From: JBMZCV01 sp049613665
GTDB lineage: Bacteria > Bacteroidota > Bacteroidia > Chitinophagales > UBA2359
DNA: 59,564 bases
Direction: 5' to 3'
NCBI GenBank assembly: GCA_049613665.1
Contig: JBMZCV010000007.1
Coordinates: 1-59,564, forward strand
Positions 35,395 to 42,987 of the stretch are shown piece after piece. Position 1 is the first letter of the stretch; every line of letters starts with the position of its first letter. The translations under genes and the position numbers were made by a program. Under the pieces are notes generated by a model. It had not been told where the DNA came from. It saw only the letters and a list, made by a program, of their open reading frames with translations, and ran no database searches.

Positions 35395-37542
35395 ATGACC
35401 TATTTCGACCTCGAAAAAGATAAAAATGGACTTGCGATAATCTGGTTTGACCAAAAAAACTCATCTATCAACACCATATCGCCACAAATGATAGATGAAT
35501 ATGCCCAACTTTTCGACAAATTGCAAGCAGACGAATCCATAAAAGCCATAGTTTTGTGCAGTCGCAAAAAAGATTTTGTAGTAGGAGCAGACCTCAAAAT
35601 TATTAGCGAAATAGAAAATGCTAAAGATTGGGAAGTAGTCAATCGAAAAGGACACGAATTTTTGAAACGTATCGAAAATTCATCTAAACCTATTGTAGCA
35701 GCTTTGCACGGAGCAACAAAAGGAGGAGGGTTAGAAATCGCTTTAGCCTGCCAATATCGTTTAGCTACCAACGACAAAAGCACTGTTTTCGCCTTTCCAG
35801 AAGTGCAATTAGGGCTTTTGCCAGCAGCAGGAGGCACACAACGCCTACCGCTACTTGTCGGCATTCCAACAGCCCTAGATATGATGCTAACAGGACGCAA
35901 CATGTATGCCGAAAAAGCTCAAAAAATCGGCTTAGTTGATGGATTAGTGCATAAAAGCAAATTGTTGAAAGCTGCAAAACAACAAGCATTTGCACTTGTA
36001 GGCAAAAAAATAGTGCGAACAAGCAAGCAAAAATGGAATGAAAAGCTATTAGACAGCAATCCATTGAGCCGAAATATGATGTTTGAACATGCACGAAAAA
36101 AAATTAGACAAAAAACAGGAGGCAATTATCCCGCACCTTTCAAAATTATTGAATGTGTAGAAATAGGTATGCGATATGGCCGAAATGCTGGTTTTGAAGC
36201 CGAAATACAAAAATTTGGCGATTTGGTGATACATCCTGTTACCAAACAATTAGTCAATTTGTTTTTTACTATAAAAAATAAAAAGCAAATCTTAACAAGT
36301 TACGAAGTAGGTTATAAAGGCAAAAAAATAGATACATTAGGTATTATTGGTGCAGGATTGATGGGTTTAGGCATTGCTCAAGTAAGTATTCAAAAAGATA
36401 TAAAAGTCTTGTTAAAAGATGTAGAAGAAAACAGTTTGACAAAGGCAAAGCAACAGATATGGCAAGATATTTCTAAAAAAAAGAAGCAAAAAGCCTTGAA
36501 TGGTTTGGATAGTAGCCTAATGTTGAACCATGTGAAAACGCAGCTAAATTACAAACATTTTGAACATGTTGATATGGTTATTGAAGCTGTTTTCGAAGAT
36601 TTGGAACTCAAAAAGCAAATTGTTGAGGAGGTAGAAAAGCATACAAATGAGCATTGTATTTTTGCAACCAATACATCTTCTTTGCCCATTTCGAAGATAG
36701 CAGCACATGCAAAACGACCAGAGCAAGTTATCGGCTTGCATTATTTTTCGCCTGTTCCAAAAATGCCTTTGTTAGAAATAATCGTTACACCAAAAACAGC
36801 CAATTGGGTTATAGAAAAAGCTTTAGATTTGGGCATTCGACAAGGAAAAACTTGCATAGTCGTAAAAGATGGAGCTGGATTTTATACCACACGCATTTTA
36901 GCTCCTTTTTTGAACGAAGCTTTATTGATATTGGAAGAAAATGGCGATATTGTACAAATAGATGCTTGTGCCAAACAATTAGGTTTTCCTATTGGGCCGC
37001 TTATGTTGCTCGATGAAGTAGGCATAGATGTTGGCTCGCACATTATGAGTGGCGATTTGATGAAGTTGTTTTTAGAAAGAGGAAAGCATATAAAAATCAG
37101 CAATGCTCCGATAACATTGGCAGAAAATGACTTTTTAGGCCGCAAAAATAAAAAAGGCTTTTATGTATATAATAAAAAAGGTGAACGAAAAAAGAAGCAA
37201 ATCAACTTAAAGGTGTATGACTTTTTTGGTGGCAATAAAGATAATAGAACACATTTTAAAGACAAAGAAATTAGACGACGCTTGATGATGAGCATGGTAA
37301 ACGAGGCAGCTCATTGTTTGCAAGAAGGCATCGTAGAAAATGCTACTGATGCTGATTTAGCAGCTATTTTAGGATTAGGATTTCCTGCATTCACAGGCGG
37401 CCCATTTCACTATTTAGACAATATAGGTAGCAAGGTAGCTTTGAAACGTTTAGAAAAATTATCGGTATTGTATGGCAAACGCTTCGAGCCAGCCGAAATT
37501 ATTAGAGAATATACCGAAAATGACAATAAATTTTATGTGTAA
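35395..37542 (+). CDS. fadJ: Fatty acid oxidation bifunctional protein (enoyl-CoA hydratase/3-hydroxyacyl-CoA dehydrogenase)
   Basis: This 715-residue FadB/FadJ-type enzyme carries out the hydration and NAD-dependent oxidation steps of beta-oxidation. The N-terminal crotonase domain (1 to ~190) has VGADLKII, ALHGATKGGGLEIALACQYR and FPEVQLGLLPAAGGTQRLP, the oxyanion and acid/base regions. The dehydrogenase begins near residue 315 with the dinucleotide loop LGIIGAGLMGLGIAQ, followed by NTSSLPIS and GLHYFSPVPKMPLLE. The C-terminal domain has EVGIDVGSHIM and GLGFPAFTGGPFHYLD. The thiolase partner is not adjacent. Choice of FadJ over FadB is not certain. Confidence 0.92.
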   Translation: MTYFDLEKDKNGLAIIWFDQKNSSINTISPQMIDEYAQLFDKLQADESIKAIVLCSRKKDFVVGADLKIISEIENAKDWEVVNRKGHEFLKRIENSSKPIVAALHGATKGGGLEIALACQYRLATNDKSTVFAFPEVQLGLLPAAGGTQRLPLLVGIPTALDMMLTGRNMYAEKAQKIGLVDGLVHKSKLLKAAKQQAFALVGKKIVRTSKQKWNEKLLDSNPLSRNMMFEHARKKIRQKTGGNYPAPFKIIECVEIGMRYGRNAGFEAEIQKFGDLVIHPVTKQLVNLFFTIKNKKQILTSYEVGYKGKKIDTLGIIGAGLMGLGIAQVSIQKDIKVLLKDVEENSLTKAKQQIWQDISKKKKQKALNGLDSSLMLNHVKTQLNYKHFEHVDMVIEAVFEDLELKKQIVEEVEKHTNEHCIFATNTSSLPISKIAAHAKRPEQVIGLHYFSPVPKMPLLEIIVTPKTANWVIEKALDLGIRQGKTCIVVKDGAGFYTTRILAPFLNEALLILEENGDIVQIDACAKQLGFPIGPLMLLDEVGIDVGSHIMSGDLMKLFLERGKHIKISNAPITLAENDFLGRKNKKGFYVYNKKGERKKKQINLKVYDFFGGNKDNRTHFKDKEIRRRLMMSMVNEAAHCLQEGIVENATDADLAAILGLGFPAFTGGPFHYLDNIGSKVALKRLEKLSVLYGKRFEPAEIIREYTENDNKFYV

Positions 37543-37584
37543 TGTTTCTAAAAAAATATTGTTTGTTAAAATTTAGAGTAAAAG

Positions 37585-38079
37585 ATGATAAAAATAGAAA
37601 AAATGAAAGAAAACCAAAACAGTTTATTCAAAAAGCCTGAACAGCTTTGGAGCGATTTTGTAGCTAAAAATCCTTCCTACAAAAATGCTCAAATGCCTTT
37701 AGTAGAGCATTTTTGCGACAATGAAAAAGACGCAAACCAACTAGAACAATTAACATATGATGGCACAAAAACAGCAACGTGTAGTTTGTATGCTGCCTAT
37801 GAAATGGACAACGAAAATTTGCCAAAAGTGGGCAACCTGACTATCGTAACAACATGGAAAGGTGAGGCAAGGAGTATTTTGAGAGTTGTAAAAGTGAGTA
37901 TCAGAAAATTCAAAGATATTGATGCAGTTTGGGCAAGAAAAGAAGGCGAAGGCGATTTTAGTTTAGACTATTGGCAAAAAGGACATTGGGCTTTTTTTGA
38001 AAGAGAAACAAAAAATTATGGTTTAGCTCCTTCTGAAAATATGTTATTAGTTTGCGAAGAATTTGAGCGTATAAACTAA
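37585..38079 (+). CDS. ASCH-domain protein
   Basis: The 164-residue soluble protein has the ASCH pattern (FVAKNPSYKNAQMPL; YDGTKTATCSLYAAYE; KVGNLTIVTTWKGEARSILRVVKV; WARKEGEGDFSLDYWQKGHWAFFE), matching the YqfB/ASCH group with a KxxT and W-x-K surface thought to bind RNA or modified nucleosides. Some homologues are amidohydrolases of N4-acetylcytidine. The ATG at 37585 may be preceded in use by one at 37603 (MKENQN). It starts 42 bp after fadJ and is followed closely by the OsmC-like gene. Confidence 0.84.
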   Translation: MIKIEKMKENQNSLFKKPEQLWSDFVAKNPSYKNAQMPLVEHFCDNEKDANQLEQLTYDGTKTATCSLYAAYEMDNENLPKVGNLTIVTTWKGEARSILRVVKVSIRKFKDIDAVWARKEGEGDFSLDYWQKGHWAFFERETKNYGLAPSENMLLVCEEFERIN

Positions 38080-38122
38080 CAAAGTAAGTGTAGTAATGGC
38101 GAGAGTTGCCGTTTTTTTTGAA

Positions 38123-38617
38123 ATGAAAAAACATCATTATAATATCAAAACAACATGGACAGGCAATGAAGGAAAGGGAACTTCGCACTACAAAGCATAC
38201 AATAGAAATCACACTATTTTGGGTAGCGAAAAAAAAATACCCATTTTAGCATCTTCAGACCCTTCTTTTTTAGGTGACAAAACGAAATATAACCCAGAAG
38301 AACTGTTTGTTTCATCAATTTCAGCTTGTCATATGCTTTGGTATTTACATTTGTGTGCTTCAAATAAAATAATTGTCACAAAATATATCGACAATGCGAC
38401 AGGAATGATGCAAGAACTAAAAAATGGAAGTGGAAAATTTGAAAGTGTTGTTTTGCATCCAATTGTAACGGTAGCAAACGAAAAAATGAAAGAAAAAGCA
38501 TTAGCTTTGCACAACGAAGCTCACAAGATGTGTTTTATCGTCAATTCGTGCAATTTTGGTATAACACATCAGGCAACAATTATTTGTATGAAAGAAAATC
38601 TTAAAACAAAAGCATAA
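38123..38617 (+). CDS. OsmC-family protein
   Basis: OsmC/Ohr proteins are cysteine peroxidases that reduce organic hydroperoxides. The start is placed at the ATG at 38123 (MKKHHYNIKTTWTGNEGKGT), which begins the conserved strand; an upstream ATG at 38096 would add nine atypical residues. The 164-residue product has NPEELFVSSISACHMLWYLH with the first active Cys and HKMCFIVNS with the second, both needed for catalysis. The SACHMLWYLH variant is common in an uncharacterised OsmC subgroup. It sits between ASCH and hldD genes with short spacing. Confidence 0.87.
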   Translation: MKKHHYNIKTTWTGNEGKGTSHYKAYNRNHTILGSEKKIPILASSDPSFLGDKTKYNPEELFVSSISACHMLWYLHLCASNKIIVTKYIDNATGMMQELKNGSGKFESVVLHPIVTVANEKMKEKALALHNEAHKMCFIVNSCNFGITHQATIICMKENLKTKA

Positions 38618-38620
38618 AAA

Positions 38621-39586
38621 ATGATAGTTATCACAGGTGCAGCAGGATTTATAGGTAGCAATTTGGTTCATTATTTAAATAGGTTGGGACAGAAAAACCT
38701 CATTTTAGTAGATGATTTTAGCAAAAGCGAAAAGCACAATAATTTGCGTCACATACATTATTTGATGCAAATAGATAGAAGTATTTTTCTGGCTCATCTT
38801 GAAAATTTGGCCAAACAAAATGTCATAACAAGTATTTATCATCTTGGTGCAAGAACAGATACAACGGAGTTTAATTGGGCTATTTTTGAAAAATTGAATG
38901 TTAATTACACGAAACAAATTTTTCGGATTTGCACAACATATGATATTCCTTTAGTTTACGCTTCTTCGGCAGCTACTTATGGTTTGGGCGAATATGGCTA
39001 CATAGATAGACACGATATTGTCGAATATTTAAGTCCTTTGAACCCTTACGGAAAATCGAAAAATGATGTCGATAAATGGATTTTGGCACAAGAAAAAAAA
39101 CCTTCTCATTGGTATGGTCTAAAGTTTTTTAATGTATATGGCCCAAATGAATATCACAAAAAACGAATGGCTTCCGTTATTTTTCACGCTTATCATCAAA
39201 TAACAACTACTTCAAAAGTAAAACTATTCCGCTCACATAAAAAACAAGTAGCTAATGGACACCAAAAGCGAGATTTTGTGTATGTAAAAGATGTTGTGAA
39301 GATGTGTCATTTTTTGATGGAGCAAAAATCAAAATCTGGCTTATACAATGTAGGCACAGGAACAGCACGGACTTTTCTCGATTTGGCAAAAGCTACTTTT
39401 GCAGCTTTAAACCGAAAAGCAAATATCGAATTTATAGATACACCGCAAGATATTAGAGATAAATATCAATATTTTACGGAAGCCGATATGCGAAAAATGG
39501 AAGAAAAAGCAGCATATCCGTATAGCACTTATAGCTTAGAAGCAGGAGTTTATGATTATGTGAATAATTATTTGTTGAAACGATAA
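38621..39586 (+). CDS. hldD: ADP-L-glycero-D-manno-heptose 6-epimerase
   Basis: HldD (RfaD) makes the heptose precursor of the lipopolysaccharide core. The 321-residue extended SDR shows ITGAAGFIGSNLVHYLN (NADP binding), ARTDTTEFNW, YASSAATYG, the catalytic NPYGKSKNDVDKW (Tyr143, Lys147), FNVYGPNEYHKKRMASV, and RDFVYVKDVV. The ARTDTTE and NEYHKxxMASV blocks are specific to HldD among SDRs. It begins 4 bp after the OsmC-like stop, so the genes are cotranscribed. Confidence 0.95.
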   Translation: MIVITGAAGFIGSNLVHYLNRLGQKNLILVDDFSKSEKHNNLRHIHYLMQIDRSIFLAHLENLAKQNVITSIYHLGARTDTTEFNWAIFEKLNVNYTKQIFRICTTYDIPLVYASSAATYGLGEYGYIDRHDIVEYLSPLNPYGKSKNDVDKWILAQEKKPSHWYGLKFFNVYGPNEYHKKRMASVIFHAYHQITTTSKVKLFRSHKKQVANGHQKRDFVYVKDVVKMCHFLMEQKSKSGLYNVGTGTARTFLDLAKATFAALNRKANIEFIDTPQDIRDKYQYFTEADMRKMEEKAAYPYSTYSLEAGVYDYVNNYLLKR

Positions 39587-39606
39587 GCAGTTACAAAAAA
39601 AATCAA

Positions 39607-40158
39607 ATGAAAGATTATTTAAATAGTATAAATAAACAATTTTCGTACTATAAAATGCTTGGCGAAAAAACTTTTGGACAACTAGCAGATGAAAAGTTGT
39701 TTTGGCAGCACAACGAAACAAGCAATAGTATAGCAGTGATAGTGAAACATTTGCATGGCAATATGCTTTCTCGTTGGACAGATTTTTTGACGAGCGATGG
39801 CGAAAAAGAATGGCGAAAGCGAGATGAAGAATTTGAAGGCGATATCAAGACTAAAGCTGAATTGCTCGAAAAGTGGCAAGCTGGCTGGAAATGCCTTTTT
39901 GATGCACTTGATGGCTTGACAACAGCAGATTTGGAAAGAGAAATTTATATCCGAAATATGGGGCATTCTGTGGTGGAGGCCATCAACCGACAATTGCCGC
40001 ATTATGCTTATCATGTTGGACAAATTGTGTTTTTGGGCAAAATGCTGCAAGACGAAAATTGGCAATCCTTGTCTATTCCGAAAGGCAATTCTAAGCAATA
40101 TAACAAAGAGAAATTTGCAAAGCCGAAACGGAAAGAGCATTTTACTGATGATTTGTAA
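39607..40158 (+). CDS. DinB-like protein (DUF1572 type)
   Basis: The 183-residue protein is helical and follows the DinB-like four-helix pattern with three spaced His that may bind a metal: VIVKHLHGNMLSRW, then LPHYAYHVGQIVFLGKML. The W-x-D-FL and ETSNSIA segments match the DUF1572 group. DinB-like proteins include metal-dependent thiol transferases, but no function is assigned to this branch. It starts 21 bp after hldD and ends the operon at a strong terminator. Confidence 0.85.
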   Translation: MKDYLNSINKQFSYYKMLGEKTFGQLADEKLFWQHNETSNSIAVIVKHLHGNMLSRWTDFLTSDGEKEWRKRDEEFEGDIKTKAELLEKWQAGWKCLFDALDGLTTADLEREIYIRNMGHSVVEAINRQLPHYAYHVGQIVFLGKMLQDENWQSLSIPKGNSKQYNKEKFAKPKRKEHFTDDL

Positions 40159-40186
40159 ATTTATAAATTTTAGACATTATATTTTT

Positions 40187-40219
40187 AAGCTAATACCTTG
40201 ATTATCAAGGTATTAGCTT
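40187..40219 (+). terminator. Terminator after the DinB-like gene
   Basis: AAGCTAATACCTTGA pairs perfectly with TCAAGGTATTAGCTT around a TTA loop and is followed by a T-run, a canonical intrinsic terminator. Confidence 0.93.
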
Positions 40220-40303
40220 TTTTTATTTAAATGTTAAAACAACATTTTCAAAAAAAACCTTTTGTCATAACAAAGACAATGCTATTCATATGTAAGTGTT
40301 TTT

Positions 40304-40334
40304 TTGTTGGAACAAAAGGAAAAGTTTATCTTTA
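40304..40334 (+). promoter_or_regulatory. Probable promoter of the T9SS type A protein gene
   Basis: TTG at 40304-40306 is separated by 20 nt from TATCTTTA (40327-40334), one base off TAnnTTTG. This gives a 5' untranslated region of about 45 nt before the ATG at 40385. Confidence 0.6.
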
Positions 40335-40384
40335 TAGCAAACCATTTGAAATAAATCATTTTTTACATAATTAAACTTTATATC

Positions 40385-42100
40385 ATGAAAACGTTTTTCA
40401 TTTTTTTGGCCATGAGCCTTGTTTTTTCGCCTTTTGCCTCCGCACAATGGAGTATTCCCAACATCAATTTTTGCGATACCGATACTGCTGCTTGCTCGTA
40501 CAATTCTACTGAGCAAATCAGAAAAACTCCTAAGTGGCAAATCTATCAAACTTTAAATAATGAGTGGAATGGGATTGTTGATAGCAGTATTTGCATTAAT
40601 AATCACACAGAACACCCAACAAATTGCTATTTAACTATCAAAACAGAAGATATAGATACTAGCCGTCCTGTTTTTATACGCTCGCAAATGGATAGTAGCG
40701 AGTATGTCATTTTGCAACAAAATGGCTTATTTAATGGTAGTTTCGGTGCTAACTTACTAAATGGTCTTACTCTGAAAGACTATGATGATGCTTGCCCAAA
40801 TGGTATTTGTTCTGGCATTTTTATGCAAGTATTATATCCTGATAGCAGTGGAGCAGTCACTCAAAATCGTTGGTACGCTGGAGGACATAATTTAAATCCT
40901 TTTTTTGGAGAGAACTACGGAGCTTGCTTTCCTAGTGAAAAGTTTCCGACAGGACAATTTCTCAAAGATTTTTTTATCCGACTACAATTTGAGGAAACGA
41001 CACCTGAAAGTCAGGTAAAGATTTACGTTGATTTTGAAATATCAGATACCTATCTACTTATTAATCAAGATATTATTGCCAATGAATTAATTTTCCCTCA
41101 ACACTATAACATTTCCTTTGATAGTTGGTTCGGGCCAACAAGTTTCCTTGTTACACATACTGCTGAAGGTTATCCTTCTACCGAAAATCGTTCTTATATA
41201 GATTTATATCCAAGTATTAATACAACAACAATAGATACTATTGATTTAAGTATTGAGGAATATCAAACTCTTATTTTTCAACCATTTACAGGCTTTAGAG
41301 GCGGCTTGATAGCAGGTAGCGATACAACTCGCCATATTATAAATATCATAAACAATGGGGGAACTTTGTGCCTGCCATTAATTGTAGAAATGATTATGCA
41401 CCGAGGCAATAATTTTATTTACAATGGTGGAAATATTAGCTTGGAAGGTGAGCGTGCTTGTATGCAATTTAGCGAAGGCAGCAACTTAATTATTGCAGAT
41501 AATCAGATATTGGAATATGGCAAAACAGGGCGTGGAATGTTGGCTTTGCGAACAGGTGGAAGTATTGTTATTGGCGAAAATGCAGAGTTACAGGTACATA
41601 ATACGATGGTAATGGGCGAAAAAAAGGGAGCTACAAAAGCCGAGCAAATATATATGACTCTCAACAAAAATAGCAAACTGACTTTTGCAGAAGGTGCTCG
41701 TTTAAGCAATCATATTAGCTTTGATGGAACGATGAAATTGAATGTTTATATGAAAGGTGGAATTTTGGACGATAGCGGTTTGTCGGCTGCCGATAAGTTG
41801 TTGATTAATAGAATTTATGATACGCCACAAGCTAATTTTGCTCAAAACTTGCATGTTTTGCAAAATCCAACCAACCAAAAAGCCGTTACTTTTAGCTTCA
41901 ATATGGCTGATGCTGGTAGTCTGCAAGCTGTTGTATATGACATAAATGGTCGCTTGATGGCTCAAACAGTTTATGAAATGCAAAAAGGCATCAATTATGA
42001 AACGTTTGATTTGCCAAACATAACAGCAGGCACTTATCTTTTGCATATTCAGAATGAAAATGGCGAAACAGCCACCGCAAAATGGCTGAAAATGGAATAA
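40385..42100 (+). CDS. Secreted protein with T9SS type A sorting domain
   Basis: The 571-residue protein has a signal peptide ending FASAQ near residue 22. A ~200-residue N-terminal region with several Cys follows, then a mid part with right-handed repeat character (GGSIVIGENAELQVHNTMVMGE; LNKNSKLTFAEGARLSNHISF) that resembles beta-solenoid coils. The last ~75 residues are a T9SS type A C-terminal domain: VTFSFNMADAGSLQAVVYD, INGRLMAQTVY, and the closing GTYLLHIQNENGETATAKWL. The protein should be moved to the surface by T9SS and have this domain removed. The function of the passenger is not recognisable. Confidence 0.88.
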   Translation: MKTFFIFLAMSLVFSPFASAQWSIPNINFCDTDTAACSYNSTEQIRKTPKWQIYQTLNNEWNGIVDSSICINNHTEHPTNCYLTIKTEDIDTSRPVFIRSQMDSSEYVILQQNGLFNGSFGANLLNGLTLKDYDDACPNGICSGIFMQVLYPDSSGAVTQNRWYAGGHNLNPFFGENYGACFPSEKFPTGQFLKDFFIRLQFEETTPESQVKIYVDFEISDTYLLINQDIIANELIFPQHYNISFDSWFGPTSFLVTHTAEGYPSTENRSYIDLYPSINTTTIDTIDLSIEEYQTLIFQPFTGFRGGLIAGSDTTRHIINIINNGGTLCLPLIVEMIMHRGNNFIYNGGNISLEGERACMQFSEGSNLIIADNQILEYGKTGRGMLALRTGGSIVIGENAELQVHNTMVMGEKKGATKAEQIYMTLNKNSKLTFAEGARLSNHISFDGTMKLNVYMKGGILDDSGLSAADKLLINRIYDTPQANFAQNLHVLQNPTNQKAVTFSFNMADAGSLQAVVYDINGRLMAQTVYEMQKGINYETFDLPNITAGTYLLHIQNENGETATAKWLKME

Positions 42101-42130
42101 AGTTTAATATTTTTGAAATAACAATTAGAT

Positions 42131-42163
42131 AGACATGACATTTTTTCAAAAAATGTCATGTCT
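42131..42163. terminator. Bidirectional terminator between converging genes
   Basis: AGACATGACATTTTTT pairs perfectly over 16 bp with its complement around a single C. It lies between the plus-strand T9SS gene (stop at 42100) and the minus-strand VOC gene (stop at 42195), and A/T runs on both sides suit termination in either direction. Confidence 0.88.
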
Positions 42164-42194
42164 AAAGTCAATATTTAAAAATGTCCTTATCATA

Positions 42195-42572
42195 TTATTT
42201 TCCTACTTTCTGATTACTTATCACAATTCGAAAACCATCTGGGTCGGCAATCATCGTTCCAAACCTTTGCCAATATGGATTAATCGGCTGCAAAGCTTCA
42301 ATTTTATTGCTTGCTATGTTTTGCAAAATCCCTTCATATTCTTCTTTATTTGGATAAAAAACAAGCATATCATCTTCATCAAAAGTATGCTCGGCTTTTA
42401 CATCTGATTGTGTAAATTCTAAATGCCAATCACAGCCTTTTTTGCCGAAAAAAACACCGTTATAATTCTCATGTTCATCGAAACGGCCAATTAAATCTAA
42501 ACCTAAAATTTTTGTATAAAACTCAACAAGTGGTTTCAAATCATTTGAATGTCGTGCTACTCTAAATGTCAT
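42195..42572 (-). CDS. VOC-family (glyoxalase-like) protein
   Basis: The 125-residue protein has the paired beta-alpha-beta modules of the vicinal oxygen chelate fold. Metal-site-like residues are at the starts and ends of each module: MTFRVARHSNDL, CDWHLEFTQ, and MIADPDGFRIVIS. The order FYTKILGLDLIGRFDEH...GTMIADPDG is typical. The reaction of this group is unknown. It is a lone minus-strand gene. Confidence 0.87.
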   Translation of the reverse strand: MTFRVARHSNDLKPLVEFYTKILGLDLIGRFDEHENYNGVFFGKKGCDWHLEFTQSDVKAEHTFDEDDMLVFYPNKEEYEGILQNIASNKIEALQPINPYWQRFGTMIADPDGFRIVISNQKVGK

Positions 42573-42640
42573 ATTTTTATTTTTTGTTATTTTAGAATGA
42601 ATTAGATAGAAAATCTATTTAAACATCAACTTTCTAATCT

Positions 42641-42715
42641 CAATAGTATGTTTTTTTTGCCAAAAGGTGTTTTTTTATTCAACTGAAAATTGTTATAAAA
42701 ATGTCAGAATTATTG
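42641..42715. mobile_element. MITE-like element, copy C (75 bp, internally deleted, inverted)
   Basis: Read on the minus strand from 42715, it follows the left ~75 bp of copies A and B (TTCTGACATTTTTATAACAA, then AACACCTTTTGGC) and ends AACATACTATTG. The sequence therefore closes with the same CAAT end on both sides. It is flanked by TAATCT (42635-42640) and TAATCC (42716-42721), a 5-of-6 match that fits the 6-bp duplications of the other copies. It looks like a deletion derivative that kept both ends. Confidence 0.72.
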
Positions 42716-42824
42716 TAATCCTACACTAAAACATTTTGGAACACTAGAAAGTTTTGAAGATAAAACACTTATAGCTGCTGATATACAATCTCTGGTTAGT
42801 GATTAAACTATCTTTTTTTTGAGC

Positions 42825-42840
42825 GTTACTAAGTCCTTTA
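42825..42840 (+). promoter_or_regulatory. Conserved upstream 16-mer, copy 2
   Basis: Identical to the 16-mers at 29808 and 54485. It ends 147 bp before the M1 peptidase ATG. Confidence 0.5.
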
Positions 42841-42987
42841 AAAAGCCTCTTTTGAAATAAGTAGTTATAAAAATGTAATATTGCTATATTCGCTTTTTAT
42901 TTCCATAAAAAAAAATTAGCTTTGTTCTGGTCAAGTTTTTCAACCAATACTATTTCTATTTTTCCTACCAAAACAAATAACTAATTT

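Larger units (their letters stand above)
42573..42987. other. 415-bp gap with MITE-like copy C and conserved 16-mer
   Basis: The divergent gap contains the 75-bp MITE-like copy C (42641-42715), the conserved 16-mer at 42825-42840, and a TAGCTTTG box at 42917-42924 that is a fair -7 candidate for the M1 peptidase gene, 63 bp before its ATG. No coding frame is convincing. Confidence 0.55.

Noticed and set aside
38096..38122. Upstream ATG for the OsmC-like protein
   Set aside because: Nine extra residues are atypical for the family, although use of this start cannot be excluded.
40159..40384. TTTTGTCATAACAAAGACAATG region as another MITE-like copy
   Set aside because: Only short chance similarity to the element ends; no inverted end or flanking hexamer.
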